Part shown: piece after piece, positions 25,060 to 37,120 of the stretch
How the letters are laid out: every line of letters starts with the position of its first letter
How positions within the stretch are numbered: the first letter of the stretch is position 1
Assembly (NCBI GenBank): GCA_016617855.1
Contig: JAECUM010010994.1
Coordinates: 23,848 to 87,847 of the forward strand
Direction of reading: 5' to 3'
DNA length: 64,000 bases
Source: Megalonaias nervosa
Taxonomy: Eukaryota; Mollusca; Bivalvia; Unionida; Unionidae
Notes under the pieces: generated by a model
The model's database searches: none
What the model was told of the DNA's origin: nothing
Seen by the model: only the letters and a program-made list of their open reading frames with translations
Position numbers and translations under genes: made by a program

Positions 25060-25345
25060 AACGCGACCTCTCCCGTGGCCTAAATGGTTAGAGCATCTAC
25101 CTCTGATACCGGAGGTCACAGGTTTGAACCCCAGTGGAGTCATACCAAAGACTAATAAATACAGTACCAGCAGCTGCCTTGCTTGGCACTCAGTATTCAG
25201 AGTGGTCGGCCTGATGTCAGGATAATGTGACTGGGCGGGACATCAAGCTACATGTCTGCGGTATGATGCCCCAATTCTAGACATCACTATAAACTGTCAC
25301 ACTGCAGACATAGCAATATGGCTAAAATTGTTAAAGCTACATTAA
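25060..25345 (+). repeat. tRNA-derived SINE family D, copy 1
   Basis: The tRNA-like head has an A box (TGGCCTAAATGGTTAGAG) and a B box (GGTTTGAACCCC). The body includes TGTCAGGATAATGTGACTGG, GATGCCCC, AGACATCACTATAAACTG and an ending ATTGTTAAAGCTAC. The same body in reverse is at 36580-36895. RNA polymerase III would transcribe an active copy from the internal boxes; activity here is unknown. Confidence 0.88.
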
Positions 25346-25649
25346 AAATATTATTAAAAAAACACACAAAAACTGCAAAATAAATAGAATAATGATACCT
25401 ACAGTTTGCTATTTGCAAAACTTTGTTCCTATAGAAAGAAAGATGACTACACTGTAAAACTAAATTACAGCATTTCTCATTAGACAAGTGCAGGAGGTCT
25501 CATTTCCTGAGGGTTGACTTTTATTGATAAAAGCTTTCTTGTAACAAAATCTGCTAAAAAATGCTATAAAAGTACGAGATGGGCTATTCATCAAGCATGA
25601 AGGTAAATAAGATTTTCTGTATCAAAGCTCAGGGATACGAGACAATAAT

Positions 25650-26415
25650 TTTGAATACAAACCAAGTCCTAAAATCACTCAGCTAAACATGAAACAAGAT
25701 GTGAAATGGGCCTAAGATCACTCAGCTGAACACAAAATAATATGTACAGGGGGCCTAAGATTACTCCAACACAAAATGAGATGTGGAAATGGGCCAAAGA
25801 GTACTCAGCTGAACACAAAATGAGATATGCAGTGGGCCAAAGAGTACTCAGCTGAACACAAAATGAGATGTGTACTGGCTCTAAGATTACTCAGTTGAAC
25901 TCAATACAATATGTGCAATGGGCCTAATATCACTCAAACAAGATTTGTGGCGGGCCTAAGACCACTCATCTGAACACAAAACAAGACATGCAGTGGGCCT
26001 AAGATTACTCAGCTGAACACAAAATGAGATATGCAGTGGGCATAAGATCACTCAGCTGAACAAAAAATGAGATATGCAGTGCGCCTAAGACCACTTAGCT
26101 GAACAAAAAATGAGATATGCAGTGGGCCTAAGACCACTTAGCTGAACAAAAAATGAGATATGCAGTGGGCCTAAGACCACTTAGCTGAACAAAAAATGAG
26201 ATATGCAGTGGACCTAAGACCACTTAGCTGAACAAAAAAATTTAGATGTGCAGTGGGCTTAAAATCACTCAGCTGAACCAAAAAATTAGATGTGCTGTGG
26301 GACTATGATCACTCAGCTGAAGACAAAACATGATATGCAGTGAGCCTAAGATCACTCAGCTGAAGACAAAACAAGACATGCAGTGAGCCTAAGATCACTC
26401 AGCTGACTGACATCT
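25650..26415. repeat. Minisatellite, about 43-bp unit
   Basis: The unit is roughly GTGGGCCTAAGATCACTCAG then CTGAACACAAAATGAGATAT and GCA. About 17 copies; a homogenised run of near-identical copies lies at 26030-26230 (ACCACTTAGCTGAACAAAAA variants). Confidence 0.93.
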
Positions 26416-26944
26416 ATCCAAAATCTAATGCATATGAATCTGGCCATACAATCTAGGTTAAGTTGATTAACTAGCTCAGATGGTTTCTGAAATAAGGAGT
26501 GTTGGTCAAAGATCCTACCGGTATCTCATTATGCAATACCATAAAAACACTATATCTTCAGACATCCAACTTTTTGTGAAATTCCTCAGATTTTCTCAGA
26601 ACAATTTTTTTTAACCAATCTTAATTTTCAGACACAATATTTTATACTGATAAAAAAGTATAATCAAACCTGATATAAAATATAAATAAATAAAAATGTA
26701 CCTATTTTCCTATGCATAAAATTATTCCCTACTGGTAGAGAAAGATGAAGTATCTTCTAACAAAAGTTTTCTAATTGTCCAACAAACACAATTTTTGTCT
26801 AATGAAATAAAATGTAATACACTAATTGCAAAATTATACTTATACTGATTTAAAAATTATACTCATTTCATAATTATGCCTATAATCATCTAAAAAAACT
26901 ATATCCATAATAATTTCAAAATCATACCTATACTGATTTCAAAA
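26416..26944. other. AT-rich sequence, weak repeats
   Basis: A faint approximately 37-bp repetition with ATTATAC/CATACCTATACTGATTTC words occurs at 26820-26955. No other feature. Confidence 0.5.
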
Positions 26945-27075
26945 GCATACCTCACGGAATGAGGCAAGAAAAAAATATTGCTTAGAACGATTCTGGGGTA
27001 GTTTACTTTAAGAAGTTAAATTTGTAATTATAGCTATAACTTAAATGCCTCATATCGGATGTACCGTTTTACCTA
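26945..27075 (+). repeat. Left LTR fragment of the Ty3/Gypsy-like element
   Basis: Matches 29700-29752 plus 30106-30165. Shared words are GAGGCAAGAAAA / AAGGCAAGAAAA, GATTCTGGGGTAGTTTACTT, and AAATGCCTCATAT followed by GTA.GTTTTA. The precise ends are not clear. Confidence 0.6.
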
Positions 27076-27879
27076 GTATTCTTGATATTTAAAAATCTGG
27101 TAAATAATAGGAACAGCTGCTACCCAAAAAACAGATGTCTCGACAAGAACGGTTAAATAAAAAATGTATACTTTGCTGAGCACATTTTCATATGTGGGAC
27201 TTTGCAAATTTGTGGGAGTTTTTGCATTTCACTGTTCTCCAAGTGAAAAAATTCATACACATTTTGTATGATTCATGCAATGGCACACCCTGACAACATC
27301 TCCATTTAAGTACTTGACATATCTAATGACTTTCGCATGAAGTCTCTCTTGCTCTGCCAATACTTCTTGTTTGTCATACAGAGAATAAGCTAAACTGTTT
27401 TCTGTTTTTTGCTTATTGTTTAACCTGAAGCAGAACAAGCAATAACAACAAATGAGAATTCAAAGTAACATATTTCAACATGCAACACACTGGTTATCAA
27501 ATCGTCCAAAGGAATCAAGATACAATTCAAAGTAGAAACTTCGAGTGAAAGTGGTTATTAAAGATGAGTGAAGTACTTCATTAAGCATGCAGAACACATT
27601 TTGAATGTAGATGAACTATGTCACTTTGCATTAACTTGCAGATGGTGAGTGGGTATTCTCAAATAATCTTTTCCATTTTTACTAAAATAAATATGAGTGC
27701 CTGTGACTGCAAATGCTGTTTCAGATGGATTATAATTTTACAGAATAACAAGGCAACTAATAATTATTCATGACTATTGAAGACTAAAATAACATGCATA
27801 AGGTAAGCATCCTTTTGTGTTGATTCTCTGTCCCTTGTATTGATGTGTATCATTTTAGTAAAAGTATCAATGCATCGAT
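27076..27879. other. No confident feature
   Basis: Expected to hold 5' internal sequence of the Ty3/Gypsy-like element, but nothing is recognisable except a 61-codon minus-strand chance frame. Confidence 0.35.
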
Positions 27880-29560
27880 ATATCGATGAATCATTTCACC
27901 CTTACTTCCTACTACTATCAACAAATTGTTGAGTGGAAAGGCTCCGATGAATTTAAGGAGGTTAAAGACAAATGGACTATAAGACTGAATGGCAAGTTTA
28001 GCATATTTCATGCAATTATGATCAAGCAATACATCAACAGAACTATAGACAGAGTTGAAAAGACTATTGAACAAAGTCTGTACGGTGGTCATTGATGATG
28101 ACATAGTAGGATATCCTGAAACAGAAACTCCACTAGAGTATTCCTTGAGTGTTGAGAGATGAGGTGCAGACCAAGTAAATGTGAGTGCAGAGTTGACCAA
28201 AGAACAGCATCAGCAGATCAACGATATCTTGGGAGAATACTCAGACATATTTCTTGACACACCAGGTTGTACAACATTAGTAGAACTCAAAATTAAGTTG
28301 AATATATCTGAGCCAATTATGATTAAAGATTAACTGGTACCCTTTAATGTACAAAAGCCAGTTAGGATTAAAGATTACCTGGTACCCTTTAATGTACAAA
28401 AGCCAGTTAGGATTAAAGATTACCTGGTACCCTTTAATGTACAAAAGCCAGCAGATGAAGAAATAAATAAAATGTTGGACTTTAGGATGATCGAACCCTC
28501 TAATATGCCATATTCATCTCCTGTTGTCCTATTCTGGAAAATGGATGGGACAAACTGCTTTTGTATTTACTTCTCTTAATTAAATGAACTCAGCGTTTGA
28601 TGCTGAATGAATGCCAGATATGAAGGGTTTATTTGCAAAGTTGCCTGGTCATCGATACATTTCGAAATTTGATGCATCCAAGGGAAACAGGCAGGTACCC
28701 ATTGTTGACGAGTTCCGTGCATTGACGGCATTTGCAACTCAGAAGGGGGCTATACCAATTTAAGGTAATTACATTTGGACTAGTAAGTGCCAGTGCCTCT
28801 TGATATCACTTGACGCGCAAATTACGAAAAGGTCTGGTAGGCATTGATAGTTCCGTGTATGAAAGTTTTGTGAACATGGATACTTAAAGTGAACAAATGT
28901 CCATTTCTACGGAGCTTTTTGATAGACTCTGCAAGCAAACTTCAAGGAGAGACCTACTAATGGAATTATTGGATATACAGATTTAGAGTATTTCTGTCAC
29001 ATGGACAGTGGATCAGGATAGTTAAAACTTAATCCCAAGCAAGCCGAAGCAGCAAGAAACTCACTTAAGCCAGTCAACAAGACATAGGTTCATTCGTTTC
29101 TAGGTTTGGTAGGATTTTATAGGAAGTTTAGACAAATTTTGCAACCGTAGCTAGTCCATTGTCTGACATGACAAAGAAGGAGCAACCAATCACAAGAGAG
29201 AGCTTTTTGTATGATCAAAGAAAAGTTGATCACTACACTTTTATTGAAGCTACCTCATTTTAGGAAATCGCTTTAAGAACTGAGGCCTCTGATACTGGGT
29301 TGGGACCAGTTCTGCTGCAGGAGTAAGATATGGTAAAGATGCCCATGGCTTATGTGAACATAAAATGGCTGCCTATTGAGCAAGACTACTCTGTAATCAA
29401 GAAAGAGTCTGGCCAAAGTTAGGAGTATTGGAAAATTTCATGTGTATATTTTTGGGGAAGATTTTGTTCTTGAAACAGACTGCCAACCCCTGCTACATTT
29501 AAACGAGGCTAAAATCACTAATGCCTGGTTAATGCACTGGGTGCAGGCTTTTTGAGTACA
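27880..29560 (+). pseudogene. Ty3/Gypsy-like retrotransposon pol relic
   Basis: The plus strand reads NGKFSIFHA near 27990, then QINDILGEYSDIFLDTPG near 28220. This is the segment just before the RT domain in many Gypsy pol proteins. It continues with MIEPSNMPYSSPVVL (28488 on) and the RT body in changing frames. The catalytic box reads approximately FVNMD (near 28870) instead of F/YVDD. An RNase H start reads RTEASDTGLG (near 29276), where the first catalytic Asp appears as Glu. HVYIFGEDFVLETDCQPLLH (near 29440) is the RNase H end. It has multiple stops and frameshifts, and integrase is not seen. It is a fossil with no coding capacity. Confidence 0.85.
28316..28450 (+). repeat. In-frame 45-bp triplication inside the pol relic
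   Basis: Three consecutive 45-bp copies end AATGTACAAAAGCCA at 28360, 28405 and 28450. The second and third are essentially identical; the first differs at a few sites. Confidence 0.95.
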
Positions 29561-29689
29561 GCATGATTGGCAAATCCAATATATTTTTTTCACCCAGTCT
29601 AGGTTTTCAAACCAAAAATTGTATTGACTATTTTCTTTTATTTATATTCCAAGATTATTCATATATGTGTCCATTTCATTTTGAGGGGA

Positions 29690-29752
29690 AGTACTGTCAT
29701 GGAAAAAGGCAAGAAAACAACTTGATAATGCCTCAGAATGATTCTGTGTAGA
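29690..29752 (+). repeat. Right LTR of the Ty3/Gypsy-like element, first part
   Basis: Resembles 26945-27000 (AGGCAAGAAAA, GATTCTG.GTAG). It is interrupted after GTAG at 29752. Confidence 0.55.
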
Positions 29753-29801
29753 TGATTAAAGTAGTTATATTTTTTTTACCTCGACTTATAGTGACCAAAT
29801 G

Positions 29802-29834
<33 letters not shown>

Positions 29835-30105
29835 CTTTATTTATAGAGGGTGACTCATTAGTTAAGGACTATTCTCCCTTGAGGCCCTCTTAAGGAGAGT
29901 ATACAGGCATCTTGCAGATCACGCGCAGCAAGATGCCCATATTGCATGATGTGCTCAGGTACTTTACCCTTGGATATTGCACAGGTTTTATTTAGTTATT
30001 CTAGCAAGCATATAGCAAAGTACAGGCACAGTGATTGCTGAGATCCTGCCAGGAGGTGTCTACATTAGACAACTTACTACAGCCATAGGGTTAAGCAGTA
30101 GTTTA
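29753..30105. mobile_element. Repeat inserted in the right LTR, with (AAT)n
   Basis: An (AAT)n run at about 29801-29833 is followed by GCTTTATTTATAGAGGGTGAC. A similar (ATT)n-AGAGGGTAACC junction occurs at 55145-55157, so this looks like one end of a dispersed LINE- or SINE-like element. The LTR sequence resumes at 30106 with TAGTTTACTTTT. Confidence 0.6.
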
Positions 30106-30175
30106 CTTTTAGAGGTTGAATTTGTGCTTGTATCCATACTGTAAATGCCTCATATGTATGTACTGTTTTATCTTT
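30106..30175 (+). repeat. Right LTR, second part
   Basis: TAGTTTACTTTTAGAGGTTG and AAATGCCTCATATG match the left LTR at about 26998-27060. Confidence 0.6.
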
Positions 30176-30640
30176 GTTATGACTCTATGGTCTTAAACTA
30201 AGTAACAGAAAAGAGAGAAAAACTACAAATTTTGTCAGATTCAACAAATAATTCATTTCCTGGGGAAAAAAAGTGACAATTTAAAAAGAACTTACAGGAT
30301 TTGAATTAAATCCCAAATAAGCTTAAAAGTTCTATCACAAGTCTAAATGTATGATGTTCCAATTGCATTTTTAGTGGTATTCCAAATAAATTCCAATATT
30401 GAATTTGCTGGTGTGCCTGTTGTCTCAAATGTACTAATGTACCAATGTTCTGGAGTGTGGAGATGTACTAACAGTCTTTTGATGTGTCACAATATTATAA
30501 TCCAAAATGTCCTTGTCTGAATTCACTATAATTCCAAATTAATGTTTTAGTCTAAGAATAATATTGCTCACTTTGTGATTCCAGTGAATAATAATGTGAA
30601 TAACTAATTCAACCCAAATTAAAAACTGAACAAAATGATA
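30176..30640 (-). repeat. LTR-like repeat family B, copy 1
   Basis: The reverse complement matches 39700-39985 closely: GACATTTTGGATTATA, CAATATTGGAATTT, GTAAGTTCTTTTTAAATT, and a CTGTTACTTAG/AAGACC end. A third diverged copy is at 35690-35995. No coding region is attached. Confidence 0.7.
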
Positions 30641-33600
30641 AGAATGATTCTGCTTTAGATGTTAAGGCTAGAATGAATAATTCTTAGGTAAACAAGATTA
30701 TATACCCCTCTACTTGACCTAGGATGCAAGTACCATTTTCTGGAAATTCTGTCAACTTAATGGGAAATTTCCATTCTGGAACACTCTATAGTCAGAATCA
30801 AGACTGTATCTTGAACTCAGGCCAAAGTAAACATGTTTGCTATTAATAATGATCTGAATATTTAATCTATATTCATGGAGAAATATTAGCTATGTATCAT
30901 GTTGTTTACAAAATAAATATCACTGGTCAGGTATACCAATAACTTAAATTTGAATAAAGGTCAAGTACAAAATACAGATTAATATATATAACATACAATC
31001 ACTAAGAAAAAGCAACAAACAATACAAATTAAATATACATAACAACATGCATACTTCAACATAGATGATTAATTGTACTACTGGGAAAAGTTTTCTTAAG
31101 TAAGAATTTGCAAAAATAGCTTGGAGACTCAGTCGAGATAATACTGAAAACATTCCAAATACAATGATAGTGAAATGTTAACAGTAAGTGAACAAATGTT
31201 TCTGAGAAAGGCTGGACTTAATGCACAAAGTTTCAAACAATATGGCCTCATTTTATCTCAAGGAACAAACTCATGCTAGAAAACAAAACAATACTCCAAA
31301 TTTAAGGTTAATCTCAGCTAACCTCCTTTCCGTTCCAAAACCAAATAAAGAACTCTTTTAAAAAAAGCACTACTGAAAAAATATAACATTCCTGAAAACT
31401 CCAAAGGAGTGCTGTCCTTGTAAAAACACAACTTTCTGACCTATAAAGTACACATCAAACATTTGGACCTACACTGATAATCTAAGTCAAACGTCCAGTG
31501 GTAACATCATTCTGAATTCTATAATAATGAACAGAAATAACGTATACATACATGAACAGCTGCAGTTGTTACCGAAAACGTCGATCATTACATGCAAACG
31601 TGAGAATGTTGAATCACAAAAGAAGACGTGTTTTGTGGAAAATCCACCTGTACAGACAGGATTAGTTTGATCAAGAAAACGAAGAACAAAGAAATAGATG
31701 GCAGTACAAAAGATACAATGGACTTCAATGCTTTGAACCTATAGGAAAAATGGCTTAAAGTTGATACATCATATGAGGGGCATCTCAAAACCATTATACA
31801 AACATTGGATTATTAATGATCAAGTTGCACAATTTCCAGTTGATGCTTACAGAAAATTTAAATCACAATATTTTACACTGATGATGGAGGAATGGATATA
31901 ATCTGATATGCATTCAATATAATGAATCAAGTTATCATTACTGGAAATTAATATGGAGAGTGACAGTGTAAATATATACTCTCATCCTTTTGACCTTTAA
32001 GTGAGTGCAAGGCTGCAGTGCATGCTATCAACATAACCAGAAGCTGTTTCTAATTTCATTAATATTGCTTAATTCAGAGAACTGTTATTGTTAAATCACA
32101 ATTCAGTTTCTTTGCTCAACATTCCTTTACTGCACATTTTAGGGACTGCAGATGCAATCAGCAGGGTATTTGAATTTATTTTACTTTATATTCGTCATCG
32201 AAATCTTTTTAGTTTAAGTTTTTAGTTTATATTCCTTATTCATTATCTTTTTATTCATGTATCACATCATATCAAGGACATTAAAAATACTGTTTAACAT
32301 AATTATTCAAGCCAGCTTAGCAGAGGCCAGGCAGAGATTCTCATATACAGTATTAGAATCCAAAACCATTTAGTGTGTTTAGAACCATTGTTAACATGGC
32401 TTACACTGACAAAGTTTAACTGTTATGGAGAAGGATTCTATGTATATTTTTACCTGATCTGATTTATAATTTACCTACAGAGTAAGGTTACAATTAGTGT
32501 GCTGTTTTAAACTCTGAATCTGACAGAAGTATTGGTATCAAAATTGGTAAACTTTGACATGTACATAAAACAAGGATGTAATATTTGCCACATTCATGGT
32601 TCTTATTTAATGGTCAGTGGATATTACTGTATTTGTGTGGAGCTGTAACTTTCGCATTTTACTTTCAAAATAAGGTAATATATATAAAACTTGGCATATA
32701 TAACACTGCATCATGACTTGATGTCACTTGGCATTTTCATGGATCTATCTGTACGGCCAGGTCTGTTCTAAGCTCTGTTTCAATGTTTGTGTATCCAAAG
32801 TTTCACCCAGAATTTTTTGTTAAAGATCGGAATTAAATCTTTTCCCATGTAAAATCATAACTTTAGGGCATGTCATGTTCCTATCATGTGTATCAATACC
32901 ATGGTCCTATCAGCAAGATCAAAGTCTTATCTATCTATAGCACAGTCCCATCAGCAAGATCAAAGTCATGTGTGAACTTTACTCACTTTGTATGTTAGGA
33001 CTGTAATTCTAAAGTCAATGAAAGTGGTTTAATTAAACTTGTGTTTAAATCATAACTTGTGAATATCATTTATTTTCATTGTATTTTCATTGTATTTTCA
33101 TCAGGGATCAGATAGACCAACGTACCTATTTTTATGGCTAGCCTGTGGCTAGAAAATTCTCAAGGATAGGGAGATTTTTAAAAAATGTATATTTAATTTT
33201 CCATTATTCCACAAGTTCACAATTTAAGGATCATTTCAGTAAAACTTACCGTCAGATCAAAAGGGTTGGTAGTTCATTCAGTTAACAGCAAATCTGTCTC
33301 ATTAAGATGCATAGACCTCACTCGTAATCAAATTCATTGAAGATACTGAATACATGTCACACATTTACCAAATTTAGTCAAAATCTGTTCAGAATATGGA
33401 CTCTTGTGCATCAACAAGTAAAGCAATCTGATGCAAGATCTCCACATTAACAGAGGTAGATCTCATAATGAAGTCATCTGAGATCTACAGCTCAGTGCCA
33501 TATTCTAGGCCCAATGACCATGATAAAAATCTGCGTTTCGTTAAATTCACACAACTTTTACAATAATTTTAATGTAAACAATTATCACTGCAATCAAGGT

Positions 33601-35019
33601 CACACGTCAGTCTGGGGTTCCATCACATGCTGGTATAGTTTTAGAATAGTATAATTTGCTTCTACTTTGGTGATGGGTTAAACAACATGGCATAATTGCA
33701 GAAGGAACTGAGCATGTATATACAGGGTATAAATGATACATCAGCAAAATCCTTGCGATGCAGTGTTGACCAAAGCTAGTTAACAAACAAGGAAATCAAA
33801 CAAATTTCCAAATTTCCCAGGAAGACACAACTTTCAAACCAAAAGTAAACATGCTCCATGAGACAAAACACATACACACACTTACAGGAATATAAAACAA
33901 AGATAATCATAAACAAGTTACAAATATTTACAATACAAGCTGACATTTTTTCTGTATACAATGCCATCTTTTTAAAAAGTCTAAAATCTTTTTCCACTGG
34001 AACACCATCATATGTTAACATCCAAGAAGAGGTTGCATCCACTGCCAGAATTTGCCTCACATTACATGCAGGTCAGGGTACACTGGACCTATTCTACATC
34101 CCTGAACCCACAATGTGACGGAAAAAAACTGACCAATGTGTCCAAACAAATGCCTTATTTCTTTGTGTCAATCAGATATTGCCTAAAGATTTATGATTCC
34201 TAACTCTACAATCTGCAATGTGATCGACCTATTTCAAAAATGTCGAAATGTATGCAACAAGCAAAAGAGTAGTTGAAAACATGATATTTGGAATGAAAAC
34301 TTAAGTTAGTATTACCAAGATTTTCAATAAATTAAGGTTTAAACGTGTTTCAAAAATGTCAATACAAGAAATTGTACTGTGAAGGTTGTAACAGAATGTT
34401 TGCAGGAAAAAACAAAATTTAAAAACCAAAAGAAGAAATCATTTTTAGATGTCTCAAAAATTAAAACCTCAGCACATGGCAATAAATCTTGTAGATATGC
34501 AGCAGCCATCTGATGGAATGAGCTATCCTCCCACTCTAATGCCATGATGATGAGAGCTAATACGTGTAACCCCATTTTGTTTTCATTGTCCTTGTATATG
34601 TCTCATAAAATACTGTAATGGTAGCTCCTTTCTTTCTAAGTAGGGTATAGCTCAGCTTGCTTTTAATCCTAAATTGGTCCTTTTGCTTTTAAAATTCATT
34701 TTTAACCTGTAATATTAAGTAACCTAGCCTTTACTATTTTATTATTTTTTTTTAATCCTTCGCATTATCCTAACCTGTGGTTTTCTAAGCTACCTAAATA
34801 CCAATTTCACTTTAAATAATCACTACTTTTACTACTGCCTTTTTAAAATGCTTTGCTTACTTACATTTAAAGTTATGCAATGTGTGTTTTGTCCAGTTGT
34901 ATGTATTATACAGTGTCTGCATGTCTTGCAAATCATGGTTTTTTTTGTCTTTGTTGGGTTTTTTGTCATGTCGGTAAAGAGCTCATTAGATCTTATCTGC
35001 AACTGTTGTTTCAAATCAT
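30641..35019. other. Featureless intronic sequence
   Basis: AT-rich; read through without finding coding, RNA or clear repeats. There is only a short local duplication (CAGCAAGATCAAAGTC at about 32910 and 32952) and a TTTTCATTGTA triplet near 33070. Confidence 0.5.
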
Positions 35020-35140
35020 GCTGACTATAAAGCTGCTGTGGTTCGTAAGCTGGACTTTTAACCAAAAGGTGAAGGTTTGAATCCTACCATCAAACCAATG
35101 TCAGCAACCATAAAGTGCCCTTCGGCAAGGCACTTTACTG
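35020..35140 (+). repeat. tRNA-Lys-like SINE
   Basis: The head GCTGTGGTTCGTAAGCTGG has an anticodon-loop-like CTTTTAA (TTT, Lys) and a B box GGTTTGAATCC near 35074. The body word CCTTCGGCAAGGCACTTTAC is at about 35119. The weak anticodon stem and missing acceptor pairing argue against a real tRNA gene. Confidence 0.7.
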
Positions 35141-35689
35141 TTATGAATATCTATATTTTTTAACTCCTGGTACTAGATTTTATCTGATTTTTATAATTCT
35201 TATTCATGGCTGTAATGTGTACCAAATATCTTTGGTTCAGTCTGGCCTACAAATCTGAGTATTACATAGGATTTATAAATTTATGCTTATGCATGTGTTG
35301 ATGATGAGTAATAATAATCTATAATATGACTTAAAATGGCACCTATGGTGAAGTTTCTTAGTGACTGATGGGATTTCTACATTTCCAGAATAATTCTGAG
35401 CCTTCCCACTAGTTGTGTGAGATCACATGAATATTTTTAATTGATGCAAAATCAATTGTGCATGATGTAACATGGGGTCTATTGTGAAGTTCAGTTGCAA
35501 TATAGAGTGTATATAAGGAGAAAGTTAGGCAATCAGATTCATTCCGATTTTTGGAGTCATTCATACTTACTGTGTTCCTGTTGTAAGTCTGCAGATGTAT
35601 TTCATGTTGTACTTAGTTATTTTTTGAAAGAAAAAAAACATTTGTTTGGACTGTTAAGTGGAAACAGAAAGCGCTCATTATTTGGACTA

Positions 35690-35995
35690 TAATATTATTC
35701 TGGAACTGATATAAATTATTCAAAAGAATTCTGGACAATGTCATCTTGATAATGTCATGGTTCTTGGAGGACCAGTAGATTTCCGCTATTAAAAATTAAA
35801 TGGGACTTTTCATTCGTTTAGGAATTTCATAGACTTTTATAAGGACTAATTTGGATCCACTTAATTATACTGTTGAGTTCCTCTCACATTTTTCATTTAT
35901 CACTTTTATTTTAATAATTAAATTTTTTGTCAAGTTTTACAAAACTTCTTGGTTTATCTTCTTTTCTGTTACTTAAGTCTGAGACCCTAGATTTG
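35690..35995 (+). repeat. LTR-like repeat family B, copy 2 (diverged)
   Basis: Shares TTGGACTATAATATTATT, a CTTTTATAAGGACTAATTTGG region and TTCTGTTACTTAAGTCTGAG with copies 1 and 3. A TATATAAGG at about 35508 upstream could be an old LTR promoter. Confidence 0.5.
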
Positions 35996-36185
35996 TAACA
36001 GCTCCTACTGCCTTCACATTATACTCGTATTGCTGTGCTGTAAACCAAACCATGTTGACCATAAATAAATCTCATCTTATTCTATCCTATGTTATGTAGC
36101 TTTAGTGGCAAATTTCACTGTACATAATTATTGCATATTCAGTGACGAATGTAAGAATAATACTGGAAAAAACAATCAAACTTAC

Positions 36186-36353
36186 ATATGAAGGTGAATT
36201 TATGAAGAATGGAACTTGCAATGTTTGACACTTGCCCTCATCCCCAAATTTAGGCTTTATGATTTCAGGAAGTGTAACACTGCACTGTATCAAAAGAATT
36301 GCAATCACAAATGGTAATATGAATGCCCAAAAGAATGTAAAAGTGCTTGACAA
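36186..36353 (-). pseudogene. Possible seven-transmembrane receptor exon or relic
   Basis: A 168-bp minus-strand segment reads in phase 0 from TTG after CCAGATACAG to TAT before GTAAGT. The peptide includes STFTFFWAFILPFVIAILLI, a membrane-spanning stretch. Next comes a polar loop, KPKFGDEGKC, and then the start of another hydrophobic run. A TM4, Cys-bearing loop, TM5 arrangement of this type occurs in methuselah/adhesion-type receptors; this is recalled, not searched. No companion exons were found. A host exon on the same strand as Epac, a retro-fragment, or chance are all possible. Confidence 0.3.
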
Positions 36354-36579
36354 CTGTATCTGGTCTGTAACAGCATGCCATTTGACTACTCTATCTAGCC
36401 TGTAACAGCATGCCATTTCCCCACAAATCAGTACATATTCTAGGGTAGAAAAATTCTAAAAACCCAAGGTTGCCCCTGGGCAACCATCTTTGAACTAGAG
36501 TACCTCAAATGGACTGGTGCTCATCTAGGCAAAAAAGAACTTCCAGGAATTCAAGTGATGTGATGTGATGTGATTATGA

Positions 36580-36895
36580 TTTTTAACGTAGCTTTAACAA
36601 TTTTTCAGTCATATCACTACGATGTCTGCAGTGTGGCAGTTTATAGTGATGTCTAGCACTGGGGCATCATGCCAGCAGACGGCGCACGGCATGAGCTCCT
36701 CCACCCGTCACATTATCCTGACACCAGGCCGACCAGTCCTAACACTAACCTCTTAATGCTGAGCGCCAAGCGAGGCAGCTGTTAGTACCATTTTTGTAAG
36801 TCTTTGGTATGACTCGACCGGGGATCGAACCCACGACCTCCCGCATCCGAGGCGGACGCTCTAACCACTAGGCCACCGGAGCGGTCCCAGGAATT
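36580..36895 (-). repeat. tRNA-derived SINE family D, copy 2
   Basis: On the minus strand the head reads GGTGGCCTAGTGGTTAGAGC (A box) and GTGGGTTCGATCCCC (B box). The anticodon loop CTCGGAT would give CGG. The body matches 25060-25345 and ends ATTGTTAAAGCTACGTT. It is much better preserved than copy 1. Confidence 0.93.
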
Positions 36896-36904
36896 CAAGA
36901 GCAT

Positions 36905-37120
36905 TTCTTCTATTTAATTGTTGAGTGTTGAAACTATCTCTGATATTTTTCAGTGATAACAAGATTTTCAAATTAGCAGCTGCAGTGCACATACTGGATG
37001 TGAGCTTGGCACCATTTTTATTCATCAATAGAAGTCAATTGGTGAAAATGCCATGTCATGATAATTCATCCATTCAGGGGAAGTACTTTCAACAAGACTT
37101 TTAAGATTGTTGCCATGCCA
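36905..37120. repeat. Old dispersed repeat related to 1010-1520
   Basis: Shares GTTGAAACTATC, GATAACAAGATTTTCAAAT and GGCACCATTTTTATTCA-type words. Confidence 0.45.

Noticed and set aside
25060..25140. Functional tRNA gene
   Set aside because: Pol III boxes are present but the acceptor stem does not pair, and a SINE body follows that recurs elsewhere.
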